A stretch of DNA of 64,000 bases from Streptomyces ortus (GTDB taxonomy: Bacteria; Actinomycetota; Actinomycetes; Streptomycetales; Streptomycetaceae): positions 5,734,118 to 5,798,117 of the forward strand of contig NZ_JAIFZO010000002.1 in assembly GCF_026341275.1 (NCBI RefSeq). Direction: 5' to 3'. Positions 53,912-62,235 of the stretch are shown here, in pieces. How positions within the stretch are numbered: the first letter of the stretch is position 1; the number at the start of each line of letters is the position of its first letter. A program made the position numbers and the translations under genes. A model generated the notes under the pieces. The model was not told the DNA's origin, searched no databases, and saw only the letters and a list, made by a program, of their open reading frames with translations.

Positions 53912-56395
53912 GTGGGGGCCATTCCGACGCAACGGGAGTCCGCGTCCCGTGTTCCTCGGGTCACGGTACGCCCGCACGCCGTGGCCCGTACGTCCTTGCC
54001 GGGCAACTCCCTCGCGCCGGGCGTGGCCCGCCGGTTCGTCCGCGGGGCCCTCACGGGCTGGACCGAACTGGGCCTGCCTGGAGCGGAGTTGCTCACCGAC
54101 CGGCTCGTCGGGGACGCGATGGTGGTCGTCAGCGAACTGGTCACGAACGCGGTGGTGCACGCCGGCACGGACGTGGAACTGCTGCTCCGCCTCGACACCT
54201 GCGGGGAGGAGTGTGCGGCGGGGGGTGGGGATCCTTTGCCGACGACGGCACGGATCCCGACGCCGGGCGCCACGCCTGCCCCGGGTGCCACACCGGCTCC
54301 GGGTGCCACACCGGCTCCGGCCCCGGTACCAGCTCCGGCTCCGGCCCCGGCCCCGGCTCCGGCCCCGGCCTCGGTACCGGCTCTCGTGCCGGGCAACGTG
54401 CCGGGCAGCCCCGCGGGCGCTGTGCCCGGCGCCTTGCCGGGCCTGAAACCGGAGGTCGTGCCCGGTGCGGTCCCGGACGGCGGGGCCGGTGCGGTGCCGG
54501 ACGGGGGGTCCGGCGGGGCCGGCCGCACATCCGACCCCGAACCGGGTTCGGCCCCCGGCGCCACGCGGGGCCTCGCGCCGGGAACCGTGTCGGACATTGA
54601 GCCGGGTCTTACGTCGGCCTCCGTACCCGGCCTCGCGCCGGGAACCGTGGCGGTCAGTGGGCCGGGTGCGGCGCCGGAGCCCGCGCCGGGTGTCGCGGCC
54701 GGTCTTGTGCCGGGTGCGGCGGTGGACTCCGCGCCGGGGAGCGTGGCGGGTGTTGTCGGTGAGGGGCCGGTGGTGGCCCCGCAGGGGGGTCGGGGGAGTG
54801 CTCTCGTCATAGAGGTCTCCGATCATCATCCCGAGCGGGTCGTGCGCGACGACGGTGCCGGGCGGACGTACGACGCCGTCGAGTACGGCCGCGGTCTGCG
54901 GCTCGTCTCCGCGCTCTCCGACGCCTGGGGCATCACCTACCGCACCGGCACGAAGACCGTGTGGGCCCGGCTGCCCGCCGAGACGATCCCGACCGCCGAG
55001 GCGGCCGAGGCCTACGACGGCGAACGCGCGCTGCGGCGCGGCCAGCGGGCCGCACAGATCCTCGCCCCCGCACCCCGGCGCAGCGTGCAGGACCAGGACT
55101 GGCTCAACCGCGGAGCCCTCTCCTTCCTCGCCGAGGCCTCCGACCTGCTCGGCGGACAGCTCGACGAGGATCTGGTCGCCGCCCTCACCGGCCAGCTCGT
55201 CGTGCCGCGGCTCGCCGACTGGTGCGCGGTGTGGCTGGAGGACGAGGCACCGGGCCGCGCCGAGGGAGGCGTCGTCGGCGGACCCCGCCTCGCCCGCGTC
55301 TGGCACGGCAGCGAGAACCGCATGGAGGAGCTGCGCCGGGTGCTGGAGAAGGACCCGCCCGACCTGCCCGACTCGGCACGCTCCGGACCCGTACCGATGC
55401 CCTGGCCCGCCGATGCCCTGGGCGCGAAGGCGGAGGACGGAGCGGCCCTCGCGTTCCGGCTGATCGCGGGGGGCAGACCGCTCGGCACCCTCGTCATCGG
55501 ACGGGCCGGACAGGACCACTTCCCCGACGAGATCACCGGCCTCGTCGAAGACCTCGGGCGCCGCGTCGCGCTGGCCATCGGAGCGGCCCGCCAGTACGCC
55601 CGACAGGCCACCATCAGCCGGGTGCTGCAGCGCGGACTGCTGCCGGGAGCGGTCGCCGAGATCCCCGGCATGCGCAGCGCGCTCGTCTACGAGCCCTGCG
55701 ACAAGGGCGGACCGAGCGGCGACTTCTACGACCTCTTCCCGGCCGGCGACGGACGCTGGTGCTTCGCCCTCGGCGACGTCCAGGGCAAAGGACCCGAGGC
55801 GGCCGTCGTCATCGGCCTCGCCCGGCCCTGGCTGCGGCTGCTGGCCCGCGAGGGCTACGCGGTGCCGGACGTCCTCGACCGGCTCAACCAGCTCCTCCTC
55901 GACGACGCCACCGAGACCGCGGACGCGGCGGCCCGCGCGCTGGTGGCGGACGGCGGCCAGGGGCTCGCCGACGAGGGCCCGCAGAACCGGTTTCTCTCCC
56001 TCCTCTACGGCGAGCTCGTCCCCGTCGCGGGCGGGGTGCGCTGCACCATGGCCTCCGCCGGACACCCGCTGCCGCTGCTCCTGAAGATCTCGGGGGAGGT
56101 CCACGAGGTGGCCCAGCCGCAGACCCTCCTCGGCGTCTTCGAGGACACCAGCTACCGATGCGGGACCTTCGAGCTGCGGCCGGGCGACAGCATCCTGTGT
56201 GTCACGGACGGTGTGACGGAGCGGCGCAACGGACACCGCCAGTTCGACGACGAGGACGGGCTCGCCGCCGCGCTCACCGGCTGCGCGGGGCTGAACGCCG
56301 ACCTGATCGCCGAACGCATCCGACGCCTGGTGCACGAGTTCGGCGCGAAGCCGCCGGAGGACGACCTGGCGCTGCTGGTCCTGCAGGCGGAGTAG
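53912..56395 (+). CDS. SpoIIE-type PP2C phosphatase with N-terminal ATPase and GAF domains
   Basis: 827 residues. N-terminal anti-sigma/Bergerat-type ATPase (VVSELVTNAVVHAGTDVELLL is the N-box) is interrupted by a ~185-residue Pro/Ala/Gly-rich stretch (about 105-290) before its other half (ALVIEVSDHHPERVV, then YGRGLRLVSALSDAWGI). A GAF domain (~360-560) and a SpoIIE/PP2C phosphatase domain follow (PSGDFYDLF near 604, GDVQGKGPEAAVVIG, ASAGHPLPLLL, CVTDGVTE). It should dephosphorylate an anti-anti-sigma-like partner and may also bind one by its ATPase half. It is divergent from the hybrid kinase, suggesting joint signalling. GTG 53912 has GGGGGA upstream. Confidence 0.9.
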   Translation: MGAIPTQRESASRVPRVTVRPHAVARTSLPGNSLAPGVARRFVRGALTGWTELGLPGAELLTDRLVGDAMVVVSELVTNAVVHAGTDVELLLRLDTCGEECAAGGGDPLPTTARIPTPGATPAPGATPAPGATPAPAPVPAPAPAPAPAPAPASVPALVPGNVPGSPAGAVPGALPGLKPEVVPGAVPDGGAGAVPDGGSGGAGRTSDPEPGSAPGATRGLAPGTVSDIEPGLTSASVPGLAPGTVAVSGPGAAPEPAPGVAAGLVPGAAVDSAPGSVAGVVGEGPVVAPQGGRGSALVIEVSDHHPERVVRDDGAGRTYDAVEYGRGLRLVSALSDAWGITYRTGTKTVWARLPAETIPTAEAAEAYDGERALRRGQRAAQILAPAPRRSVQDQDWLNRGALSFLAEASDLLGGQLDEDLVAALTGQLVVPRLADWCAVWLEDEAPGRAEGGVVGGPRLARVWHGSENRMEELRRVLEKDPPDLPDSARSGPVPMPWPADALGAKAEDGAALAFRLIAGGRPLGTLVIGRAGQDHFPDEITGLVEDLGRRVALAIGAARQYARQATISRVLQRGLLPGAVAEIPGMRSALVYEPCDKGGPSGDFYDLFPAGDGRWCFALGDVQGKGPEAAVVIGLARPWLRLLAREGYAVPDVLDRLNQLLLDDATETADAAARALVADGGQGLADEGPQNRFLSLLYGELVPVAGGVRCTMASAGHPLPLLLKISGEVHEVAQPQTLLGVFEDTSYRCGTFELRPGDSILCVTDGVTERRNGHRQFDDEDGLAAALTGCAGLNADLIAERIRRLVHEFGAKPPEDDLALLVLQAE

Positions 56396-56421
56396 GCGGA
56401 GTAGGCGGAGTAGGCGGAGTA
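56386..56421 (+). repeat. Tandem nonamer across the phosphatase stop codon
   Basis: Four copies of GGCGGAGTA (56386-56421), then a diverged GCCGGAGCA. The first copy contains the stop TAG at 56393-56395. Confidence 0.88.
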
Positions 56422-56489
56422 GCCGGAGCAGACCGAGAGGGCGGATCAGGCCGGGCAGACGCGTGGAGCAGGTGCGGTCGCGCGTGCGG

Positions 56490-56495
56490 GACAAT
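56490..56495 (+). promoter_or_regulatory. -10 box before hemW
   Basis: GACAAT ends 7 nt before ATG 56503. The GGAGG between them is too close to that ATG (2 nt) to act as its ribosome site. Confidence 0.35.
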
Positions 56496-56502
56496 GGAGG
56501 AC

Positions 56503-57735
56503 ATGCCTTCCGCACTTCCCGACGGCGAGCCCGTCCCCGACGACGGGGCGCTGCCCGCGCACGCCCTGGCCGACGCGGCCGACCGCCCGCTCGGGTTCTA
56601 CCTGCACGTCCCGTACTGCGCGACGCGCTGCGGCTACTGCGACTTCAACACGTACACGGCGACGGAGCTGCGCGGCTCGGGAGGCGTGCTGGCCTCCCGC
56701 GACAACTACGCCTCGACCCTGATCGACGAGGTCCGCCTCGCCCGCAAGGTCCTCGGCGACGACCCGCGGCCCGTCCGCACGGTCTTCGTCGGCGGCGGTA
56801 CGCCCACCCTGCTGGCCGCCGACGATCTCGTACGGATGCTGGGGGCGGTCCGGGACGAGTTCGGGCTCGCGGACGACGCGGAGATCACCACCGAGGCGAA
56901 TCCGGAGTCGGTGGACCCGGCGTACCTGGCCACGCTCCGGGCCGGTGGGTTCAACCGGATCTCCTTCGGCATGCAGAGCGCGCGGCAGCACGTGCTGCGG
57001 ATCCTCGACCGCACCCACACCCCCGGCCGGCCCGAGGCCTGCGTCGCCGAGGCCCGCGCGGCCGGGTTCGACCATGTGAACCTCGACCTCATCTACGGCA
57101 CTCCGGGCGAGAGCGACGACGACTGGCGGGCCTCGCTCGACGCGGCGATCGGCGCCGGGCCCGACCATGTGTCGGCGTACGCGCTGATCGTCGAGGAGGG
57201 GACGCAGCTCGCCCGGCGCATCCGGCGCGGCGAGGTGCCGATGACCGACGACGACGTCCACGCGGACCGCTATCTGATGGCCGAGGATCGTCTGTCGCAG
57301 GCGGGGTTCTCCTGGTACGAGGTCTCCAACTGGGCGACCTCGGAGGCCGGGAGGTGTCTCCACAACGAGCTGTACTGGCGCGGGGCCGACTGGTGGGGGG
57401 CCGGGCCCGGGGCCCACAGCCATGTGGGCGGGGTGCGGTGGTGGAACGTCAAGCATCCGGGCGCCTATGCGGGCGCCTTGGCGGGTGGGCGGTCGCCGGG
57501 GGCGGGGCGTGAGGTGTTGTCGGACGAGGATCGGCGGGTCGAGCGGATTCTGCTGGAGCGGCGGCTCCTGGAAGGGTGTCCGCTGTCGCTGCTTCGACCC
57601 GATGGTCTTGCGGCGGCGGCGCGGGCGGTGGGGGACGGGCTGCTTCAGGCCGGGCCGTACGAGGGCGGGCGGGCGGTGCTCACCCTGCGGGGGCGGTTGC
57701 TGGCGGACGGGGTGGTCCGCGACCTGGTGGACTAG
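56503..57735 (+). CDS. hemW: HemW-like radical SAM haem chaperone
   Basis: 410 residues related to coproporphyrinogen III dehydrogenase HemN. Radical SAM motif C39-x3-C43-x2-C46 (CATRCGYCDF). There is no further cysteine right after, unlike HemN (CxxxCxxCxC), so HemW is the better name. FVGGGTPTLL, TTEANPESVD, RISFGMQSAR and LDLIYGTPGE are typical. HemW binds haem and delivers it to respiratory enzymes. ATG 56503 (MPSALPDGEPV) is preferred; ATG 56494 is in frame. In other Streptomyces and many bacteria hrcA-dnaJ follow; here ftsY follows instead. Confidence 0.93.
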   Translation: MPSALPDGEPVPDDGALPAHALADAADRPLGFYLHVPYCATRCGYCDFNTYTATELRGSGGVLASRDNYASTLIDEVRLARKVLGDDPRPVRTVFVGGGTPTLLAADDLVRMLGAVRDEFGLADDAEITTEANPESVDPAYLATLRAGGFNRISFGMQSARQHVLRILDRTHTPGRPEACVAEARAAGFDHVNLDLIYGTPGESDDDWRASLDAAIGAGPDHVSAYALIVEEGTQLARRIRRGEVPMTDDDVHADRYLMAEDRLSQAGFSWYEVSNWATSEAGRCLHNELYWRGADWWGAGPGAHSHVGGVRWWNVKHPGAYAGALAGGRSPGAGREVLSDEDRRVERILLERRLLEGCPLSLLRPDGLAAAARAVGDGLLQAGPYEGGRAVLTLRGRLLADGVVRDLVD

Positions 57736-57778
57736 GCGGATCTCCTCGCCCCCGCCGCCCCTACCCGTTCCCGTCCAC

Positions 57779-57836
57779 GCATGGGGGCTGCGCCCCCTCG
57801 CCCCCCTTTGTCCTCAAACGCCGGACGGGCTGAAAG
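57779..57836. repeat. Dispersed Streptomyces intergenic element, copy 2, at the synteny junction
   Basis: ATGGGGGCTGCGCCCCCTC and TCCTCAAACGCCGGACGGGCTGA, matching the copy at 44184-44253 in both blocks. It lies in the only gap between hemW and ftsY. Confidence 0.85.
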
Positions 57837-57913
57837 ATCTCCGCCGGTTCGAGGGCCGGCCCCCGAGTCCGTGACGGAGGTGTGCGGGGGTGGTCGCGCA
57901 TACTGGTGCCGTT

Positions 57914-59107
57914 ATGGAAATCGTCATCCTTGCTGTAGTCATCGCCGTGGTCGTGATCGGCGCGCTCGGTGGCCTCGTCGTCGGCAGCCGCCGGCGCAGG
58001 CAGCTGCCCCCGCCGCCGCCCGCCGCCCCCGACATCACGGCTCCGCCGGCCGAGCCGCACATCGGCGACGAGGCCGAGACGCCGCGCGACGAACCGCGCC
58101 GCACGATAGAGGAGGTGGATCTTCCGGACACCTCGGCGACCGCCCCGGTCGCCGAAGCGCCCCCGGTCGAGGTCGAGGTCCCGGAGCCGACCGCCGGCCG
58201 CCTGGTGCGGCTGCGCGCCCGGCTCTCCCGTTCGCAGAACGCGCTCGGCAAGGGGCTCCTCACGCTCCTCGCGCGCGAGCACCTCGACGAAGACACCTGG
58301 GAAGAGGTCGAGGACACGCTGCTCACCGCCGACGTCGGCGTACAGCCCACCCAGGAGCTGGTCGAGCGGCTGCGCGAGCGCGTGAAGGTGCTCGGCACCC
58401 GCACGCCCGAGGAACTGCGCGGCCTGCTGCGCGAGGAACTGCTCACGCTGCTGGTGCCGGACTTCGACCGCACGGTGCACACCGAGTCCCCGCTGGACAC
58501 CCCCGGCATCGTGATGGTCGTCGGGGTCAACGGCACCGGCAAGACCACCACCACCGGCAAGCTCGCCCGCGTGCTCGTCGCGGACGGCAAGAAGGTGCTG
58601 CTCGGCGCGGCCGACACCTTCCGGGCCGCCGCCGCCGACCAGCTGCAGACCTGGGGCGAGCGCGTCGGCGCCCGCACCGTACGAGGTCCCGAGGGCGGCG
58701 ACCCCGCCTCGATCGCCTTCGACGCGGTCAAGGAAGGCATCCAGGAGGGTGCCGATGTCGTACTGATCGACACGGCCGGCCGGCTGCACACCAAGACCGG
58801 CCTCATGGACGAGCTGGGCAAGGTCAAGCGCGTCGTCGAGAAGCACGCCCCGCTCGACGAGGTGCTGCTCGTCCTGGACGCCACCACCGGTCAGAACGGT
58901 CTGGTGCAGGCCCGCGTCTTCGCCGAGGTCGTCAACATCACCGGCATCGTCCTGACCAAGCTCGACGGCACCGCCAAGGGCGGCATCGTCATCGCGGTCC
59001 AGCGCGAACTGGGCGTCCCGGTCAAGCTCATCGGTCTGGGCGAGGGCGCGGACGACCTGGCCCCGTTCGAGCCGGAAGCGTTCGTGGATGCCCTTATCGG
59101 AGAGTGA
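57914..59107 (+). CDS. ftsY: Signal recognition particle receptor FtsY
   Basis: 397 residues. One N-terminal hydrophobic helix (IVILAVVIAVVVIGALGGLVV) serves as a membrane anchor and is followed by an acidic linker. Then the NG domain (about 95-397) has GVNGTGKTTTTGKLA at about 203, ADTFRAAAADQL, DTAGRLHTK, TKLDGTAKGG and GEGADDLAPF. It docks the SRP-ribosome complex for membrane protein insertion. ATG 57914 lies close to a CATACT that may be a -10. In S. coelicolor the upstream neighbour is smc; here it is hemW. Confidence 0.96.
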   Translation: MEIVILAVVIAVVVIGALGGLVVGSRRRRQLPPPPPAAPDITAPPAEPHIGDEAETPRDEPRRTIEEVDLPDTSATAPVAEAPPVEVEVPEPTAGRLVRLRARLSRSQNALGKGLLTLLAREHLDEDTWEEVEDTLLTADVGVQPTQELVERLRERVKVLGTRTPEELRGLLREELLTLLVPDFDRTVHTESPLDTPGIVMVVGVNGTGKTTTTGKLARVLVADGKKVLLGAADTFRAAAADQLQTWGERVGARTVRGPEGGDPASIAFDAVKEGIQEGADVVLIDTAGRLHTKTGLMDELGKVKRVVEKHAPLDEVLLVLDATTGQNGLVQARVFAEVVNITGIVLTKLDGTAKGGIVIAVQRELGVPVKLIGLGEGADDLAPFEPEAFVDALIGE

Positions 59108-59144
59108 GAACGCGCACGGCGCGCGCGTGCGCGACGACGTGATG

Positions 59145-59183
59145 AAGGGCCCCGCTCCATGGTGCAGATGGAGTGGGGCCCTT
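59145..59183. terminator. Terminator between ftsY and convergent prim-pol gene
   Basis: AAGGGCCCCGCTCCAT (59145-59160) and ATGGAGTGGGGCCCTT (59168-59183), one G-T pair, 7-base loop. Both strands have T-rich ends. Confidence 0.9.
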
Positions 59184-59224
59184 CCGTATCGGCAGGCCTC
59201 TGTGGAGGAAGCCTGCCGACGGAC

Positions 59225-59878
59225 TCACGCGCGGGAGCGGTGGGCCACGTAGGCCAGCGTCCCCAGCAGCAGTCGCGCGGCCGGCGGCTTCGTCGCCGAG
59301 TCGAGCGCGGGGGAGCGGAGCCAGCGGACCGGGCCGAGACCGCCTCGATCGGAGGGCGGGGCCGTGATGTACGTACCGGCGCCGAGGCCGTGCAGGTCGA
59401 GCGTGGGGTCGTCCCAGCCCATGCGGTAGAGCAGCTGGGGCAGTTCGGCAGCTGCTCCGGGGGCGACGAAGAAGTGGGCGCGGCCCTCGGGGGTGACGGT
59501 CACGGGGCCCAGCGGAAGACCCATGCGTTCGAGCCGGACCAGGGCCCGGCGGCCGGCGGACTCGGCGACCTCGATGATGTCGAAGGCGCGGCCCACGGGG
59601 AGCATCACCGCGGCGCCGGGGAACTCGCCCCAGGCCTCCGTCACCTCGTCCAGTGTGGCCCGCGCCGGGACGACGGGCGCGAAGTCCAGGGGATGCGCGC
59701 CAGGCCGGGAGCAGTCGGCCCGGCCGCACGAGCAGGCACCCGCAGCCGCCCGGGCGCCGGGCACCACGTCCCAGCCCCACAGTCCGGTGAACTCGGCCAC
59801 GGCCGTGCACTCCGAGGAGCGGCCGCGGCGTCGCGAGCCGGACCGAATTTCGCGGATGCCGCCGATCGTGAAACCCAT
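59225..59878 (-). CDS. Bifunctional primase/polymerase-like protein
   Basis: 217 residues. It resembles the N-terminal prim-pol domain found in actinobacterial proteins: a WGWDVVPGARAAAG start, the cysteine cluster CSCGRADCSRPGAHP (probable zinc), GAAVMLPVGRAFDIIEV, and FVAPGAA...PQLLYRMGW. The catalytic acidic pair is not sharply visible (only D and E in FDIIEV), so activity is unproven. ATG 59878 has GGAGGGGG upstream. It sits between ftsY and nsdA, convergent with ftsY. Confidence 0.75.
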   Translation of the reverse strand: MGFTIGGIREIRSGSRRRGRSSECTAVAEFTGLWGWDVVPGARAAAGACSCGRADCSRPGAHPLDFAPVVPARATLDEVTEAWGEFPGAAVMLPVGRAFDIIEVAESAGRRALVRLERMGLPLGPVTVTPEGRAHFFVAPGAAAELPQLLYRMGWDDPTLDLHGLGAGTYITAPPSDRGGLGPVRWLRSPALDSATKPPAARLLLGTLAYVAHRSRA

Positions 59879-60337
59879 GCCCCCTCCAACGGGTCCAGCG
59901 TGTCCGTGGTTACGTCACGAAATCGCGTCGTGACGCTCAGTCTCCGCCCGTACTGTCCGTTCCCCTTTGTGTGCGATGTGAATGCGGCGTGCAGTTGTAC
60001 GGCGGGTGGTGCGCCCGGCTCCGTGCGCTCCGGTGTGCATCCCTGCGCCCACTTCCGGCCGTCATGTGTCAAGTGAATCGCGGAGCGGCCATCGCGAGTT
60101 CATTCGAAGGGGTGGCGAATGGTGGCGTTTCCGGGATCGCCATGGCTGGAGCCGTGATCGTAGGATTACTGTGAGTGCACAGGTCCTGGGGATGCATGCA
60201 CGTGTGGGTATGCCGGAGGCAACTCGTCATCCCGTTCGATGGGTGAGAACGGCCGGACGGGCGGCCCTGTTTACCGGCATTCTGGTAGGGCTTGGCGCAT
60301 ACAGCGCGCAAGCGGGTTCAGGGATGGGGGCGTTCCA
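59879..60337. other. Divergent intergenic region before nsdA (459 bp)
   Basis: It contains a perfect 8-bp inverted repeat CGTCACGA (59913-59920) / TCGTGACG (59928-59935) with 7-base spacer near the prim-pol start, a possible operator. The rest is lower in GC (60090-60300) and probably holds the nsdA promoter. I support no gene here, although open frames exist. Confidence 0.45.
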
Positions 60338-61825
60338 GTGGGCGGCAACGGCGGAAGCGGGACGACCGCGACTGGCACGGACAAACGCCCCAATGAGTTG
60401 TTGGGCTCGTGGTTCGTGCGCAGCGGGTGGTCCAAGGGCGAGCTGGCGCGCCAGGTGAACCGCAGAGCACGCCAGTTGGGCGCCAACCACATCTCGACGG
60501 ACACCTCGCGCGTGCGCCGCTGGCTCGACGGGGAGAATCCGCGCGAGCCGATCCCGCGCATCCTCTCCGAGCTGTTCTCCGAGCGTTTCGGCTGCGTCGT
60601 CGCCGTCGAGGACCTCGGCCTGCGCGCCGCCCACCGCGCACCGTCCGCGTCGGGCGTCGATCTGCCCTGGACCGGTCCGCAGACGGTCGCCATGATCAGC
60701 GAGTTCTCCCGCAGTGACCTGATGCTGGCGCGCCGCGGCTTCCTCGGCACGTCCCTCGCCCTCTCCGCGGGACCCACGCTCATCGAGCCCATGCAGCGCT
60801 GGCTGGTGCCCAGCCCCAGCACTCCCCGCGCGGAGCCCGCCCTCTCCGCCGTCGCCTCGCGCCGCCCCGGGCGGCTCTCCCAGCCCGAGCTGGAACTCCT
60901 GGAGTCCACCACCGTCATGTTCCGCCAGTGGGACGCCCAGTGCGGCGGGGGTCTGCGCCGCAAGGCGGTCGTCGGCCAGCTGCACGAGGTGACCGACCTG
61001 CTCCAGGAGCCGCAGCCCGAGGCCACCACCAGACGGCTGTTCAAGGTCGCCGCCGAACTGGCCGAGCTGGCCGGCTGGATGAGCTACGACGTGGGGCTCC
61101 AGCCCACCGCCCAGAAGTACTTCGTCCTCGCCCTGCACGCCGCCAAGGAGGCCGCCGACCGGCCGCTGGGCTCGTACATCCTCTCCAGCATGAGCCGCCA
61201 GATGATCCACCTGGGGCGGCCCGACGACGCGCTGGAACTGATCCACCTCGCCCAGTACGGCAGCCGGGACTGCGCGAGCCCGCGCACCCAGTCCATGCTG
61301 TATGCGATGGAGGCCCGCGCCTACGCCAACATGGGACAGCCCGGGAAGTGCAAGCGGGCCGTCCGGATGGCGGAGGACACCTTCGGGGACGCCGAGGAGT
61401 TCGACGAGCCCGAGGCCGACTGGATCCGCTTCTTCTCCGAGGCCGAGCTGCACGGCGAGAACAGCCACTCGTACCGCGACCTCGCCTATGTCGCGGGCCG
61501 CAGCCCCGCGTACGCGTCGCTGGCCGAGCCCCTCATGCAGAAAGCCGTCGACCTCTTCGAGAAGGACACCGAACACCAGCGTTCATACGCCCTCAACCTC
61601 GTCGGAATGGGCACGGTGCACCTCCTGCGGCGCGAACCGGAGCAGAGCGCCGTCCTGGTGCGCGAGGCCCTCACGATCGCCAAGAAGGTGCGCTCGGAGC
61701 GGGTCAACACTCGTATCCGAAAAACAGTCGACACGGCCGTCCGCGACTTCGGGGACCTCGCCGCCGTCATCGAACTGACCGACCAGCTCGCCATCGACCT
61801 GCCCGAGACCGCCGAAGCGGTCTGA
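60338..61825 (+). CDS. nsdA: NsdA-type negative regulator of sporulation and antibiotic production
   Basis: 495 residues. The N-terminal helix-turn-helix-like region ELLGSWFVRSGWSKGELARQVNRRARQLG...SRVRRWLDGE (about 17-75) is followed by a middle segment and helical TPR-like repeats (about 200-460; AEWLSYDVG-type packing, SYILSSMSRQMIHLGRPDDALELI, MLYAMEARAYANMGQPGKCKRAV). The TPR content and the ftsY / prim-pol / amtB setting match S. coelicolor NsdA (SCO5582), whose loss raises antibiotic output. An internal ARRGFLGTSLALSAG resembles a twin-arginine export motif but is not at the N-terminus. GTG 60338 follows GGGGG. Confidence 0.9.
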   Translation: MGGNGGSGTTATGTDKRPNELLGSWFVRSGWSKGELARQVNRRARQLGANHISTDTSRVRRWLDGENPREPIPRILSELFSERFGCVVAVEDLGLRAAHRAPSASGVDLPWTGPQTVAMISEFSRSDLMLARRGFLGTSLALSAGPTLIEPMQRWLVPSPSTPRAEPALSAVASRRPGRLSQPELELLESTTVMFRQWDAQCGGGLRRKAVVGQLHEVTDLLQEPQPEATTRRLFKVAAELAELAGWMSYDVGLQPTAQKYFVLALHAAKEAADRPLGSYILSSMSRQMIHLGRPDDALELIHLAQYGSRDCASPRTQSMLYAMEARAYANMGQPGKCKRAVRMAEDTFGDAEEFDEPEADWIRFFSEAELHGENSHSYRDLAYVAGRSPAYASLAEPLMQKAVDLFEKDTEHQRSYALNLVGMGTVHLLRREPEQSAVLVREALTIAKKVRSERVNTRIRKTVDTAVRDFGDLAAVIELTDQLAIDLPETAEAV

Positions 61826-62235
61826 CCCCCAGTACGCCGGCCGCGACCACCGTCCATAACAGCCCGACTCGGCTCCCCCATGCCAGGTCATCGGACGGAG
61901 GCCGCGGCCGGTCCGCTCTCCGCGCCCGAACCGGCGCGGCTCCCGCGCGGGTGGCCGGGTGCCCTCGGAGCCGCCCAATCGACGGCTCGGGCCGTGTCCC
62001 GGAACCACCGCGGGCACGGCCGGTGGAAGGTTGCGCCACGATAACGATCGGGACCGCCACAATCCGGCGGTTCATCGACGCGTAACACGCACGTGCTCTT
62101 CGTCACCCGGGCGAAACATGCAGGGGCTCCGGTCGAAACGGCGTTGCGCCAATCTCTGGCACATAACCGGCCCACCCCTCACAACCGCTCATGGCTTCGC
62201 CCGCACGGGGCCGTACCAACGACGAGGAGACGCCG
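61826..62235. other. Intergenic region between nsdA and amtB (410 bp)
   Basis: It holds several GC inverted repeats (61900-62030), which may end nsdA transcription, and then the amtB control region with the GlnR box at 62082-62139. No gene supported. Confidence 0.5.
62082..62139 (+). promoter_or_regulatory. GlnR-type operator upstream of amtB
   Basis: GTCAC (62102-62106), 6 bases, GAAAC (62113-62117), then 17 bases to another GAAAC (62135-62139), which leaves a degenerate GTnAC at 62124-62128. The a/b half-site pattern and spacing match the GlnR box known from Streptomyces amtB. A further GTAAC lies at 62082-62086. It should be an activator site under nitrogen limitation. Confidence 0.75.

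Noticed and set aside
53897..56515. 872-codon minus-strand frame opposite the SpoIIE-type phosphatase
   Set aside because: Arg/Gly-rich shadow; the plus-strand product has clear ATPase, GAF and PP2C motifs.
59982..60458. 158-codon frame overlapping the nsdA start
   Set aside because: Composition is Arg/Ala/Gly without conserved segments, and it overlaps the nsdA coding frame.
61826..62235. Short open frames between nsdA and amtB
   Set aside because: They contain the GlnR box and hairpins and have no ribosome site or conservation-like bias.
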